DNA of 5,974 nt from Candidatus Methanomethylophilaceae archaeon (GTDB lineage: Archaea; Thermoplasmatota; Thermoplasmata; Methanomassiliicoccales; Methanomethylophilaceae): NCBI GenBank assembly GCA_017455785.1, contig JAFSYZ010000229.1, positions 1 to 5,974 of the forward strand, read 5' to 3'. The first letter of the stretch is position 1. Each line of letters opens with the position of its first letter. Shown piece after piece: positions 1-4,845 of the stretch. The notes under the pieces were generated by a model. The model searched no databases and was not told the DNA's origin. It saw only the letters and a program-made list of their open reading frames with translations. The position numbers and the translations under genes were made by a program.

Positions 1-2
1 CC

Positions 3-80
3 GAGGCCGAGGCAGCGGCAACCGAATGGGCTGTGAAACAGCACGGGCATAGCGTAAGCTATGCCAACATTGATGAATAA
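3..80 (+). CDS. C-terminal tail of an unrecognised protein (5' end outside window)
   Basis: An open frame enters from the left edge and gives 25 residues before a TAA stop at 78-80. The other two plus-strand frames close within about 50 bases. The peptide begins with an alanine/glutamate-rich stretch (EAEAAATEWAV) and ends SYANIDE. It uses GC-rich codons and reads like a normal helical C-terminus rather than noise, but it is too short to assign a family and I do not recognise it. It converges with the recombinase gene that ends at 189. If the recombinase belongs to an integrated element, this gene is the chromosomal neighbour on that side. The call could be wrong if the open frame is accidental, because 25 codons is weak evidence. 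Confidence 0.45.
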   Translation, partial: EAEAAATEWAVKQHGHSVSYANIDE

Positions 81-188
81 TGACGAAGATTAGGCTCCGC
101 TAGCTCAGTTTTAATGGAATAAGTCGAACACTGCAAATTTTCAGAGTAGCCAGAAGTGAGTGGTCCCCACTCCCTGATATTAGTTAGG
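81..188. other. Convergent intergenic gap
   Basis: This 108-base gap separates the 3' end of the plus-strand tail gene from the 3' end of the minus-strand recombinase. Apart from the hairpin at 158-172 I see no gene in it. A GCTAGCTCAGTT stretch near 100-111 recalls the start of a tRNA D-arm, but no cloverleaf can be drawn around it. Gaps just beyond the 3' end of an integrase gene are common places for attachment sites. I could not pair any sequence here with a convincing repeat elsewhere in the window. Confidence 0.5.
158..172. terminator. Short perfect hairpin between convergent genes, possible terminator
   Basis: GAGTGG at 158-163 is the exact reverse complement of CCACTC at 167-172, with a three-base loop (TCC). 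It lies between two converging genes, 17 bases past the recombinase stop. It could terminate or stabilise either transcript, although no T-run follows closely on either strand. Its symmetry would also suit a recombinase-associated site. The stem is only 6 bp, so the role is tentative. Confidence 0.35.
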
Positions 189-1166
189 TCATTCATGCTG
201 GATACCCTCCTTTTTGAGTATTCTTTTGCGAATAATCTTCTGCTGATAGTCGGCATGGATGTCGAGAGCTTCGTCCTGATCGTCCTTGTTTATACCGAGA
301 TATTTGATGGTCGTGGAGATGTTGTCATGTCCCAAAATGTGGGAGATCGTGACCAGCTCGACACCCGCGTGATAGAGGGTGCGACCGTATGTGCGTCTTA
401 AGGTATGGTTGGTGAAATGTATGCCAAGAGCATCCCTGAGGACATGGATGACCGAACGGTCGATGCTGTGCCCTTTTTCCGTGTAGGCAGCTACCACAAC
501 CTTCTCTTTGTAGCGCTTATACAGGAGGAGGTTACCCGGATCCTCCCATGAGGGGTCATGGAGCTTTGCAGCCTTGACATACGATTCTCTAACAGGCAGC
601 CATCTTCTGATAATCTCTTCCGTATCATGTTTGAAAGTGAAGTATCTCGGCTTACCCTCGCCCGGACCTTTGCCATAGAAGTATGCAATGCCGTGTTTGA
701 AGTCTATATCCTTCAACATCAGATCGCAGACTTCAGCGATACGAAGCCCGTGATTGAGCTCCAAGCATACCACAAGATCTTCCAACGGAGATTTAGGCAT
801 CTCGAGAAGATCCGCTTGTTCATCATCGGTGAGCCAATCCGCATTCGGACGCTCGTCCTTAGGCCAGCGGAGATGAAGATCTGCAATGGCCGTGTTCTTG
901 TAGAATTTGCAGTATCTGGAGAGGATATCAGTCCTCCACTTCCTGTACGAGAGCTCATTGTCTTTCCAGACGTCATCGAGAAGATACTTGACCGCATCCT
1001 GAGAGATCCTGTAAGGCGAGGGGTCGAAACCACCCGCTATTAGCTCTCTGGTGATATTGTGCAAAACTGTTCTGTATTGGTTGTAGGTAGAATCTTTCGA
1101 TCCTTTCTGATTCTCCGTGATGTATTTCTCGATACATTCCTCCGGAGAAGATTTGTTCCTAGGCAT
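189..1166 (-). CDS. Tyrosine recombinase / integrase
   Basis: This 325-residue site-specific recombinase is predicted to cut and rejoin DNA through a 3'-phosphotyrosine intermediate, most likely to integrate or excise the element that carries it. Residues 1-100 form an N-terminal SAM-like, helical DNA-binding part (YITENQKGSKDSTYNQYRT). The catalytic domain runs from about 110 to 310. It has Arg142 in HGLRIAEV, a beta-hairpin lysine candidate at Lys166 or Lys172, His254 and Arg257 in HTLRR, His280 in LGHDN, and Tyr289 in IKYLGI as nucleophile. All expected catalytic positions are present, so it should be active. The ATG at 1166 is supported by GAGGAGGA at 1174-1181, seven bases upstream. The stop codon of the acidic ORF upstream touches this ATG, so the two are very likely co-transcribed and translationally coupled. 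Length and motifs fit XerC/D-like and archaeal element integrases. The DNA target is unknown. Confidence 0.95.
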   Translation of the reverse strand: MPRNKSSPEECIEKYITENQKGSKDSTYNQYRTVLHNITRELIAGGFDPSPYRISQDAVKYLLDDVWKDNELSYRKWRTDILSRYCKFYKNTAIADLHLRWPKDERPNADWLTDDEQADLLEMPKSPLEDLVVCLELNHGLRIAEVCDLMLKDIDFKHGIAYFYGKGPGEGKPRYFTFKHDTEEIIRRWLPVRESYVKAAKLHDPSWEDPGNLLLYKRYKEKVVVAAYTEKGHSIDRSVIHVLRDALGIHFTNHTLRRTYGRTLYHAGVELVTISHILGHDNISTTIKYLGINKDDQDEALDIHADYQQKIIRKRILKKEGIQHE

Positions 1167-1289
1167 TCAGGCATCCTCCTCTAAAACCACCTCCTGAGAA
1201 ACGGTTTGATCGTCCTCAGGTAAGGTCTTGAGTTCGTCCTTGTGCAGTTCTAACCAGATGTGGTATTCCCACTCATCCATGTAAACCAT
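1167..1289 (-). CDS. Small acidic protein, 40 residues, upstream of the integrase
   Basis: This short gene begins at an ATG (1289) preceded by AGGAGGA (minus strand of 1298-1304) with eight bases of spacing, which is one of the best ribosome-binding sites in the window. Its TGA stop at 1167-1169 is followed immediately by the integrase ATG, giving TGAATG. The product starts MVYMDEWEYHIWLELHKDEL. It has 13 Asp/Glu against only two Lys and no Arg, so it is strongly acidic. Aromatic residues (Trp7, Tyr9, Trp12) cluster near the N-terminus, perhaps on an amphipathic helix. There are no cysteines and no membrane segment. I recognise no family. Its position suggests a partner or regulator of the integrase, for example a directionality or anti-DNA-binding factor. 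That role is inference from location and charge only. It could instead be a leader peptide whose translation feeds the integrase start. Confidence 0.7.
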   Translation of the reverse strand: MVYMDEWEYHIWLELHKDELKTLPEDDQTVSQEVVLEEDA

Positions 1290-1303
1290 GACTTGTGTCC
1301 TCC

Positions 1304-1323
1304 TACATTTTGTAATAAATGTA
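1304..1323. repeat. Inverted repeat, candidate operator
   Basis: TACATTT at 1304-1310 and AAATGTA at 1317-1323 are perfect reverse complements separated by six bases (TGTAAT). The element sits just upstream of the ribosome-binding site of the acidic ORF, about where the leftward transcript would begin. A protein bound here could block that promoter. It abuts the direct repeat that starts at 1324. Confidence 0.4.
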
Positions 1324-1355
1324 TTAGCAAATTACTATTTAATGTTAGCAGTTTA
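1324..1355. repeat. 11-mer direct repeat spaced 21 bp, candidate operator
   Basis: TTAGCAAATTA at 1324-1334 and TTAGCAGTTTA at 1345-1355 match at 9 of 11 positions. Their starts are 21 bp apart, two turns of B-DNA, so proteins bound to both would lie on the same face. Ribbon-helix-helix proteins commonly bind short repeats with such spacing. The A/T-rich region alone could give a match of this quality by chance, so the assignment is provisional. Confidence 0.35.
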
Positions 1356-1371
1356 TACGCTACTCTATTTT

Positions 1372-1388
1372 AAGAAAGATATTTATTA
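1372..1388 (+). promoter_or_regulatory. Candidate archaeal promoter (BRE/TATA) for the RHH gene
   Basis: A purine run AAGAAAG at 1372-1378 followed by ATATTTATTA at 1379-1388 resembles an archaeal BRE plus TATA box. Transcription would be expected to start about 25 bases downstream, near 1408-1415, leaving a very short leader before the ATG at 1422. No strong Shine-Dalgarno site is visible in that leader, only GGGG at 1411-1414. Confidence 0.4.
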
Positions 1389-1421
1389 TGTGAATGAAAC
1401 AGAGTGTAATGGGGATTTTAC

Positions 1422-1946
1422 ATGATTGAGGATAGGGTCAGAGTGATGTTCAGAATTCCCGATAATATCTGCAGATCGATAGATGCGTATGCCGGGTATT
1501 CTCACGCGTCCCGTCCGGATGTTATAATCGATGCCTGCAGACAATTTCGTCTTGCAATCTTCCTTTCGGAAAAGACCCTGCTCGATGCTCTCGATGAACA
1601 GGATGCGATAAAAGAAGTAAAAACCGCATTCTTCTACCAGGAGATGTCAAAATTCGTAGACGGATTCAAAGAGGACTATCGTCGGTCATTGAGTAAAACG
1701 AAAGAAGACGTCAGTATTTTGGTCACATTCCCCCCGATGCTGCTGGCCGATATCAACGAGTACATCAAACGTTCCAATCTTTTCAAGAACATCCATGATT
1801 ACGTGAAAGCCGCATTGATGTATTTCTTCACAGTCCAGGTAGACAGGAACAAACATGAAAAAAGGATGCAGGATTTCACGAACACCGACGATATCGCCGA
1901 GAAGGTTGAGAAGCTTCGTGAAATGATGAAGAATGAAAACAAGTGA
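1422..1946 (+). CDS. Tandem ribbon-helix-helix DNA-binding protein
   Basis: This 174-residue protein appears to contain two ribbon-helix-helix (MetJ/Arc type) units. The first spans about residues 5-46: a basic strand RVRVMFRI, helix 1 (DNICRSIDAYAGY) and helix 2 starting at SRPDVIIDACRQF. The second spans about 96-137: strand VSILVTFP, helix 1 (MLLADINEYIKR) and helix 2 (IHDYVKAALMYFF). A helical linker of roughly 50 residues joins them, and the C-terminal 30 residues are charged and probably coiled-coil (IAEKVEKLREMMKNENK). RHH domains normally dimerise to place a two-stranded ribbon in the major groove. Two in one chain could form an intramolecular pair, as in TraY, or bridge two sites. 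The gene is divergent from the integrase unit and its stop lies six bases from the restriction gene stop. It is probably a transcriptional regulator of the divergent region. Control of the restriction operon is possible but unsupported. Confidence 0.75.
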   Translation: MIEDRVRVMFRIPDNICRSIDAYAGYSHASRPDVIIDACRQFRLAIFLSEKTLLDALDEQDAIKEVKTAFFYQEMSKFVDGFKEDYRRSLSKTKEDVSILVTFPPMLLADINEYIKRSNLFKNIHDYVKAALMYFFTVQVDRNKHEKRMQDFTNTDDIAEKVEKLREMMKNENK

Positions 1947-1952
1947 TCCGAA

Positions 1953-3056
1953 TCATCTGAACCTTATCTGGAGGTTCAGTTTCAGGAAATACTTGCCATC
2001 GATCCCTCTGTAAATCTCCGAGAAATCGTAACGAGATGTGGAGGGGGTTTCCAATCTGGTATTCTTGAATAGATAATCCTCGAAATCGTTACGGTTGTAA
2101 ACGTGGTAGCAAAGGACCTCCCCATCTTCTTTGACGATGATGTAGCCGCCGTTAGCATCTTCCGTTCCGTCCCAAGCCGTAGCAGGCTTCATACCAAGGG
2201 CGATGGCCGCAAGGAACTTCTTGATCTTGTAGCGGTAAAGCTGATCCTTCGCTTTTCCGAATCCGAGAGGATCGTTCTTTTCCAATTCGGTAACCTGATT
2301 CTCGATGTTGCTGATTCCGTGGATATAATGAAGCTTGAGCATTTCGGCTACGATCTTCTCCATATTGGAATCTATCATGGTCAGATTGTTTGCGAACGTT
2401 TCGTTATCTGCACCGATGTAATCGAAAGTAATTCCTTTCTCGATTAATGATGAGTATCTATCGCTGAGTTTTCTGGAAACAACCGTTTCTCCCGGAATGG
2501 TGACAGATCCTTCTTCCGTGAGATAGCGATTTACCGGCCCTCCTAACGAAAACAACATGTTAGTTGTTTTACCAGGATTCAGCAAAGTCGACGGATGGCC
2601 GAGTTTGGATTTGATGCTGAATCCGAGGACAGGGTCCATTCCCGTACGGAGATCATGAATCTCGATTGTTATGTCCGATTTATCCGCTGATGGAGCTTTG
2701 ATCTTATAGCACCTGATCTTAGACATGAACTGCTGCGTTCCGGGTGAAGGGAACGCCGGACCTTTGGAAGCCTTGATTGTCTCGAGAAGATTGTCTGCTT
2801 CTTTACCGAATTCCGTCCTCTCGACAGTAAGCAAAACATCGCTGCCGGATCTTACCTCCGCAGAATGACCGTCTTTGGAGACGACATAATCAAGGGTGTC
2901 CTTATCTTCGGTACGGATGACCCTGTTGATGTCGTAGAATATATCGTCCCTTTTATTGGAATCCCCGTCGGCACCGTATATACGACCATCGGAGATGATG
3001 CGAAGGAAAGCATACATTTCCGACCATTCGCCTTTATTTCCCGTGAGCTCGGTCAT
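1953..3056 (-). CDS. HpaII-family type II restriction endonuclease
   Basis: This 367-residue protein resembles the HpaII endonuclease family, which cuts CCGG (C/CGG) and is inhibited by cytosine methylation of that site. The family-like N-terminus GNKGEWSEMYAFLR is at residues 6-19. The likely catalytic block is HDLRTGMDPVLGFSIKSKLG (134-153); Asp141 and the S-I-K triplet 147-149 suggest a PD-(D/E)XK-type centre with serine in place of the acidic residue. The protein ends KLNLQIRFR. Its length is close to that of HpaII (about 358), and no frameshift is seen. The ATG at 3056 overlaps the methyltransferase TGA as ATGA and is preceded by AGGAGG (minus strand of 3064-3069), so it is translationally coupled to and made after the methylase. 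Recognition of CCGG is inferred from family resemblance and from the adjacent M.HpaII-like enzyme. It is the last gene of the operon. Confidence 0.88.
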   Translation of the reverse strand: MTELTGNKGEWSEMYAFLRIISDGRIYGADGDSNKRDDIFYDINRVIRTEDKDTLDYVVSKDGHSAEVRSGSDVLLTVERTEFGKEADNLLETIKASKGPAFPSPGTQQFMSKIRCYKIKAPSADKSDITIEIHDLRTGMDPVLGFSIKSKLGHPSTLLNPGKTTNMLFSLGGPVNRYLTEEGSVTIPGETVVSRKLSDRYSSLIEKGITFDYIGADNETFANNLTMIDSNMEKIVAEMLKLHYIHGISNIENQVTELEKNDPLGFGKAKDQLYRYKIKKFLAAIALGMKPATAWDGTEDANGGYIIVKEDGEVLCYHVYNRNDFEDYLFKNTRLETPSTSRYDFSEIYRGIDGKYFLKLNLQIRFR

Positions 3057-4123
3057 GACTGTTCCTCCTTTACAAACTCATCGACCTTCTTGGTAATCAT
3101 GATCGGGGATTCTATGGATTCTCCGTTGAGTACGGATCTGATATTCGCAGCGATCGCTTTTATGACGGGAACGGAAACGCTGTTCCCCAACTGTTTATAG
3201 GAATGAACATCGGCCAGAGGGAGTTCGTAAGAATCCGGGAATCCCTGAAGTCTGGCCCACTCGCGCGGCGTCATCTTTCTGATTCCTTCGCGGTTGACTT
3301 CGCCCTTGATGTGGGTGACGGGTGTGAAATCCGTCAACCTGTTGTCGACGATCAGATTGCGTTCTTTTCCCATACCGCCGCAGACAATCGTTCCCGCAAC
3401 ATCGTCCAGATCACGTATGACATAACCGAATCCGTTTCCTTTGGATTCGTGTCTGGCCTTATGTTTCCTGAGCGAATCCATGTAGACGTCGCTGAGATAA
3501 TACTTGACAGAGACGGGATCCTCTTCCATAATGTCGCGGATGGTCTTGCCGGAGTCGTTGCCTACCGGGAATCCGAATGAAGAGCTGTCGATGTCCTTTC
3601 TGAACGCGACGATATAGATACGTTCCCTGTTCTGCGGCACTCCGAAATCCTTGCTGTTCAGGACCTGAGAATAAACATTGTATCCCAATTCCTCCAGAGT
3701 TTCGGTGATCACTCTGAAGGTATTGCCCTTGTCATGGATCGTAAGGCCTTTGACATTCTCGCAGAAGATGACCTTCGGTTTGTGATACGCGCATATCCTG
3801 GCCACATCGAAGAACAATGTACCTCTGCAGCGACCTTTGTAATCGTCATTGAATCCCTGTTTTCTCCCGGCTATGGAGAATGCCTGGCAGGGGAACCCGG
3901 CAAGACATATGTCGAAATGGGGTATATCCTCTTCTTTGACCTGAGTGATATCACCGGTGATCTCGAAGTTGTCATGGAAATTGGCCTTGTATGTTTTCTG
4001 GGCATACTCATCCCATTCACAGACGAATTCAGTAGAAATCTGGTTTCCAAAAGCCTGATCGAATCCCATACGGATCCCACCAATACCTGCGAACAGATCT
4101 ATCGATTTGTAACTGTTATTCAT
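3053..4123 (-). CDS. C5-cytosine DNA methyltransferase, M.HpaII-like
   Basis: This enzyme transfers a methyl group from S-adenosylmethionine to carbon 5 of cytosine and protects the host from the adjacent endonuclease. From the chosen start it is 356 residues, matching M.HpaII (358). Conserved blocks in order: motif I DLFAGIGG (9-16, AdoMet binding), motif IV GFPCQAFS (76-83, nucleophile Cys79), motif VI ENVKG (122-126, Glu122), motif VIII QNRERIY (164-170), motif IX REWARLQGFPD (287-297) and motif X YKQLGNSVSVP (309-319). The target-recognition region, about 205-285, contains LRKHKARHESKGNGFGY and HIKGEVNREGIRKMTPREW. These closely resemble what I recall of M.HpaII, so CCGG is the likely target. 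An upstream in-frame ATG at 4210 was rejected: it would add 29 residues inside vsr, while the ATG at 4123 has GAGGT nine bases upstream and an ATGA overlap with the Vsr stop. Confidence 0.96.
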   Translation of the reverse strand: MNNSYKSIDLFAGIGGIRMGFDQAFGNQISTEFVCEWDEYAQKTYKANFHDNFEITGDITQVKEEDIPHFDICLAGFPCQAFSIAGRKQGFNDDYKGRCRGTLFFDVARICAYHKPKVIFCENVKGLTIHDKGNTFRVITETLEELGYNVYSQVLNSKDFGVPQNRERIYIVAFRKDIDSSSFGFPVGNDSGKTIRDIMEEDPVSVKYYLSDVYMDSLRKHKARHESKGNGFGYVIRDLDDVAGTIVCGGMGKERNLIVDNRLTDFTPVTHIKGEVNREGIRKMTPREWARLQGFPDSYELPLADVHSYKQLGNSVSVPVIKAIAANIRSVLNGESIESPIMITKKVDEFVKEEQS

Positions 4124-4530
4124 CTGCTTCTGACCTCTTTTTCGATTATATCGGCACATTCTTCGAGATTTTTCTGGATTTCCTTGCCCCAGAATCTGAG
4201 TACTCTCCAACCCTGTTCCTTGAGTATGGTGTTCACTTCAATATCTCTTTCCATATTACGTTCTATCTTATGCATCCAAAAATCACGATTGGTCTTGATC
4301 TCATCCTTCTTATGTTCCCAATCGTAACCATGCCAGAATTCGCTGTCGCAGAATACGGCAACCTTTGGACCTATGAACGCTATGTCGGGTTTACCCGTTA
4401 CAGATTTATCATTTTTCCGGTAACGGAGTCCTCTCGACCAGAGTTCTTTACGCAACATTATCTCGATTTTTGTATCTTTGTTACGTATACGAGACATATT
4501 GTAATGAATCTGATCAGGAGTTTTCTTCAC
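4120..4530 (-). CDS. vsr: Very-short-patch-repair (Vsr-like) mismatch endonuclease
   Basis: This 136-residue protein belongs to the Vsr family. Such enzymes nick beside the T of a T:G mismatch produced when 5-methylcytosine deaminates, so that repair restores C:G. The conserved N-terminus TPDQIHYNMSRIRNKDTK (4-21) is present, followed by GKPDIAF with the catalytic Asp49, then FCDSEFWHGY (60-69) with Trp66 and the catalytic His67, and GWRVLRFW near 107-114. It differs from E. coli Vsr in lacking cysteines at the zinc-ligand positions: HGCFWH becomes DSEFWH, and the C-terminal WEC becomes WGK. The start is GTG at 4530. A stop lies upstream in frame with no ATG between, and starting later (Met12) would cut the conserved N-terminus. 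The TGA stop overlaps the methyltransferase ATG as ATGA. It is the first gene of the operon and presumably guards methylated CCGG sites. Confidence 0.92.
   Translation of the reverse strand: MKKTPDQIHYNMSRIRNKDTKIEIMLRKELWSRGLRYRKNDKSVTGKPDIAFIGPKVAVFCDSEFWHGYDWEHKKDEIKTNRDFWMHKIERNMERDIEVNTILKEQGWRVLRFWGKEIQKNLEECADIIEKEVRSR
4132..4137 (-). promoter_or_regulatory. Ribosome-binding site fixing the methyltransferase start
   Basis: On the minus strand this reads GAGGTC, with the GAGGT core ending nine bases before the ATG at 4123. It lies inside the end of vsr. Together with the ATGA overlap it selects 4123 rather than the far upstream ATG at 4210 as the methyltransferase start. Confidence 0.6.
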
Positions 4531-4608
4531 AGACCTGCTATTGTCATGAGATTGTAAAAAGATGCCGGTTCAAATGCAGCTGATACTGTGTGCTTTCATT
4601 TCTTTGGA
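4531..4608 (-). promoter_or_regulatory. Upstream region and candidate promoter of the restriction operon
   Basis: This short stretch precedes the GTG of vsr. On the minus strand a CTTTTTACAA box (4552-4561) is centred about 27 bases before the GTG, the TATA distance expected if transcription starts at or next to the start codon. No convincing Shine-Dalgarno site is seen (only AGGT very close to the GTG), which also fits a leaderless message. The purine-rich element expected next to the TATA box is weak, so the promoter call is tentative. No ORF here is supported. Confidence 0.35.
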
Positions 4609-4780
4609 ATGAGGGAGTTGATGAAACCTGAAACATTGCTGGATAGAGATTCACAATCATTTCTGAACAGAGCCATTTTGAGAAAAAACTGGCCTCTAAG
4701 TTGAAAAAGTGGTCTGTCCATTGAGAAAGTAACCACACAAACACAACGAACAGGCCAGTTCGTCCACTTACCTCAATCCT

Positions 4781-4790
4781 AATTAATTTA
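4781..4790 (+). promoter_or_regulatory. Candidate TATA box for the IS110 transposase
   Basis: AATTAATTTA is the most TATA-like stretch before the transposase. A start about 25 bases downstream, near 4812-4816, would give a leader of about 30 bases that includes the GTGGT/ACCAC hairpin and the Shine-Dalgarno site. Confidence 0.35.
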
Positions 4791-4815
4791 CCGCTGGTCT
4801 GCGCGAAACGTTTGT

Positions 4816-4845
4816 GTGGTCTCTGAAAAAAGGAGACAGAACCAC
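4816..4845 (+). promoter_or_regulatory. Hairpin enclosing the transposase ribosome-binding site
   Basis: GTGGT (4816-4820) is complementary to ACCAC (4841-4845), and the second arm directly touches the ATG at 4846. The loop contains AAGGAGA (4830-4836), which is nine bases from the ATG and fixes that start over the in-frame GTG at 4816. The fold could limit ribosome access and keep transposase levels low. The stem is only five pairs, so the effect is uncertain. Confidence 0.35.

Larger units (their letters stand above)
1290..1421. promoter_or_regulatory. Divergent promoter/operator region
   Basis: This 132-base A/T-rich gap lies between two divergently transcribed units: the acidic ORF plus integrase leftward and the tandem RHH protein rightward. 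It carries a 7-bp inverted repeat (1304-1323), an 11-mer direct repeat (1324-1334 and 1345-1355) and a plus-strand TATA-like box (1379-1388). No other reading frame is supported. A DNA-binding protein encoded at one edge of a patterned divergent region is the usual layout for autoregulated mobile-element control, so the RHH protein is the natural candidate to bind here. Confidence 0.55.
4687..4845 (+). ncRNA. Candidate IS110 bridge RNA / structured leader
   Basis: IS110-group elements encode a bridge RNA in the non-coding end upstream of the transposase, whose loops pair with donor and target DNA. Here that region is rich in base-pairing potential. AACTGGCCT (4687-4695) pairs with AGGCCAGTT (4752-4760). 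ACCACACAAAC (4732-4742) pairs with GTTTGTGTGGT (4810-4820). Two short hairpins with GTGGT/ACCAC stems lie at 4709-4736 and 4816-4845. The two long pairings are interleaved and would form a pseudoknot or alternative folds. The exact RNA ends, its promoter and the guide loops cannot be determined from one copy. The complementarity is seen directly; the bridge RNA role is inferred from the family. Confidence 0.4.

Noticed and set aside
93..152. tRNA-like start (GGCTCCGCTAGCTCAG) ending in AGTAGCC
   Set aside because: The span is only about 60 bases, the acceptor pairing is four bases at most, and no anticodon or T-arm can be drawn.
196..204. Nine-base repeat TGCTGGATA shared with 4637-4645, considered as an att pair
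   Set aside because: A match of this length is expected at roughly chance level between two stretches of a few hundred bases. One copy lies in integrase coding sequence and no flanking similarity supports it.
558..1043. 161-codon plus-strand open frame opposite the integrase
   Set aside because: It mirrors the integrase coding frame, shows no recognisable domain and has no ribosome site; it is an antisense shadow.
4124..4210. 29-residue N-terminal extension of the methyltransferase
   Set aside because: It lies wholly inside vsr in another frame, is rich in Arg/Lys without family similarity, and a better start with a ribosome site and ATGA overlap exists at 4123.
3734..4327. 197-codon plus-strand open frame opposite vsr and the methyltransferase
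   Set aside because: It is antisense to two strongly conserved genes, its peptide has no family character, and it has no plausible start signal.
4561..4585. GGTTCAAAT resembling a tRNA T-loop
   Set aside because: The flanking bases do not form the five-pair T stem and no D or anticodon arm lies upstream.
4544..4744. 66-codon minus-strand open frame upstream of vsr
   Set aside because: It covers the IS110 leader with its structured repeats, has no ribosome site, and its peptide is unremarkable and rich in Ser/Phe/Gln.
4816..4845. GTG start adding ten residues to the transposase
   Set aside because: The ATG at 4846 has a well-placed Shine-Dalgarno site, which this extension would itself contain.
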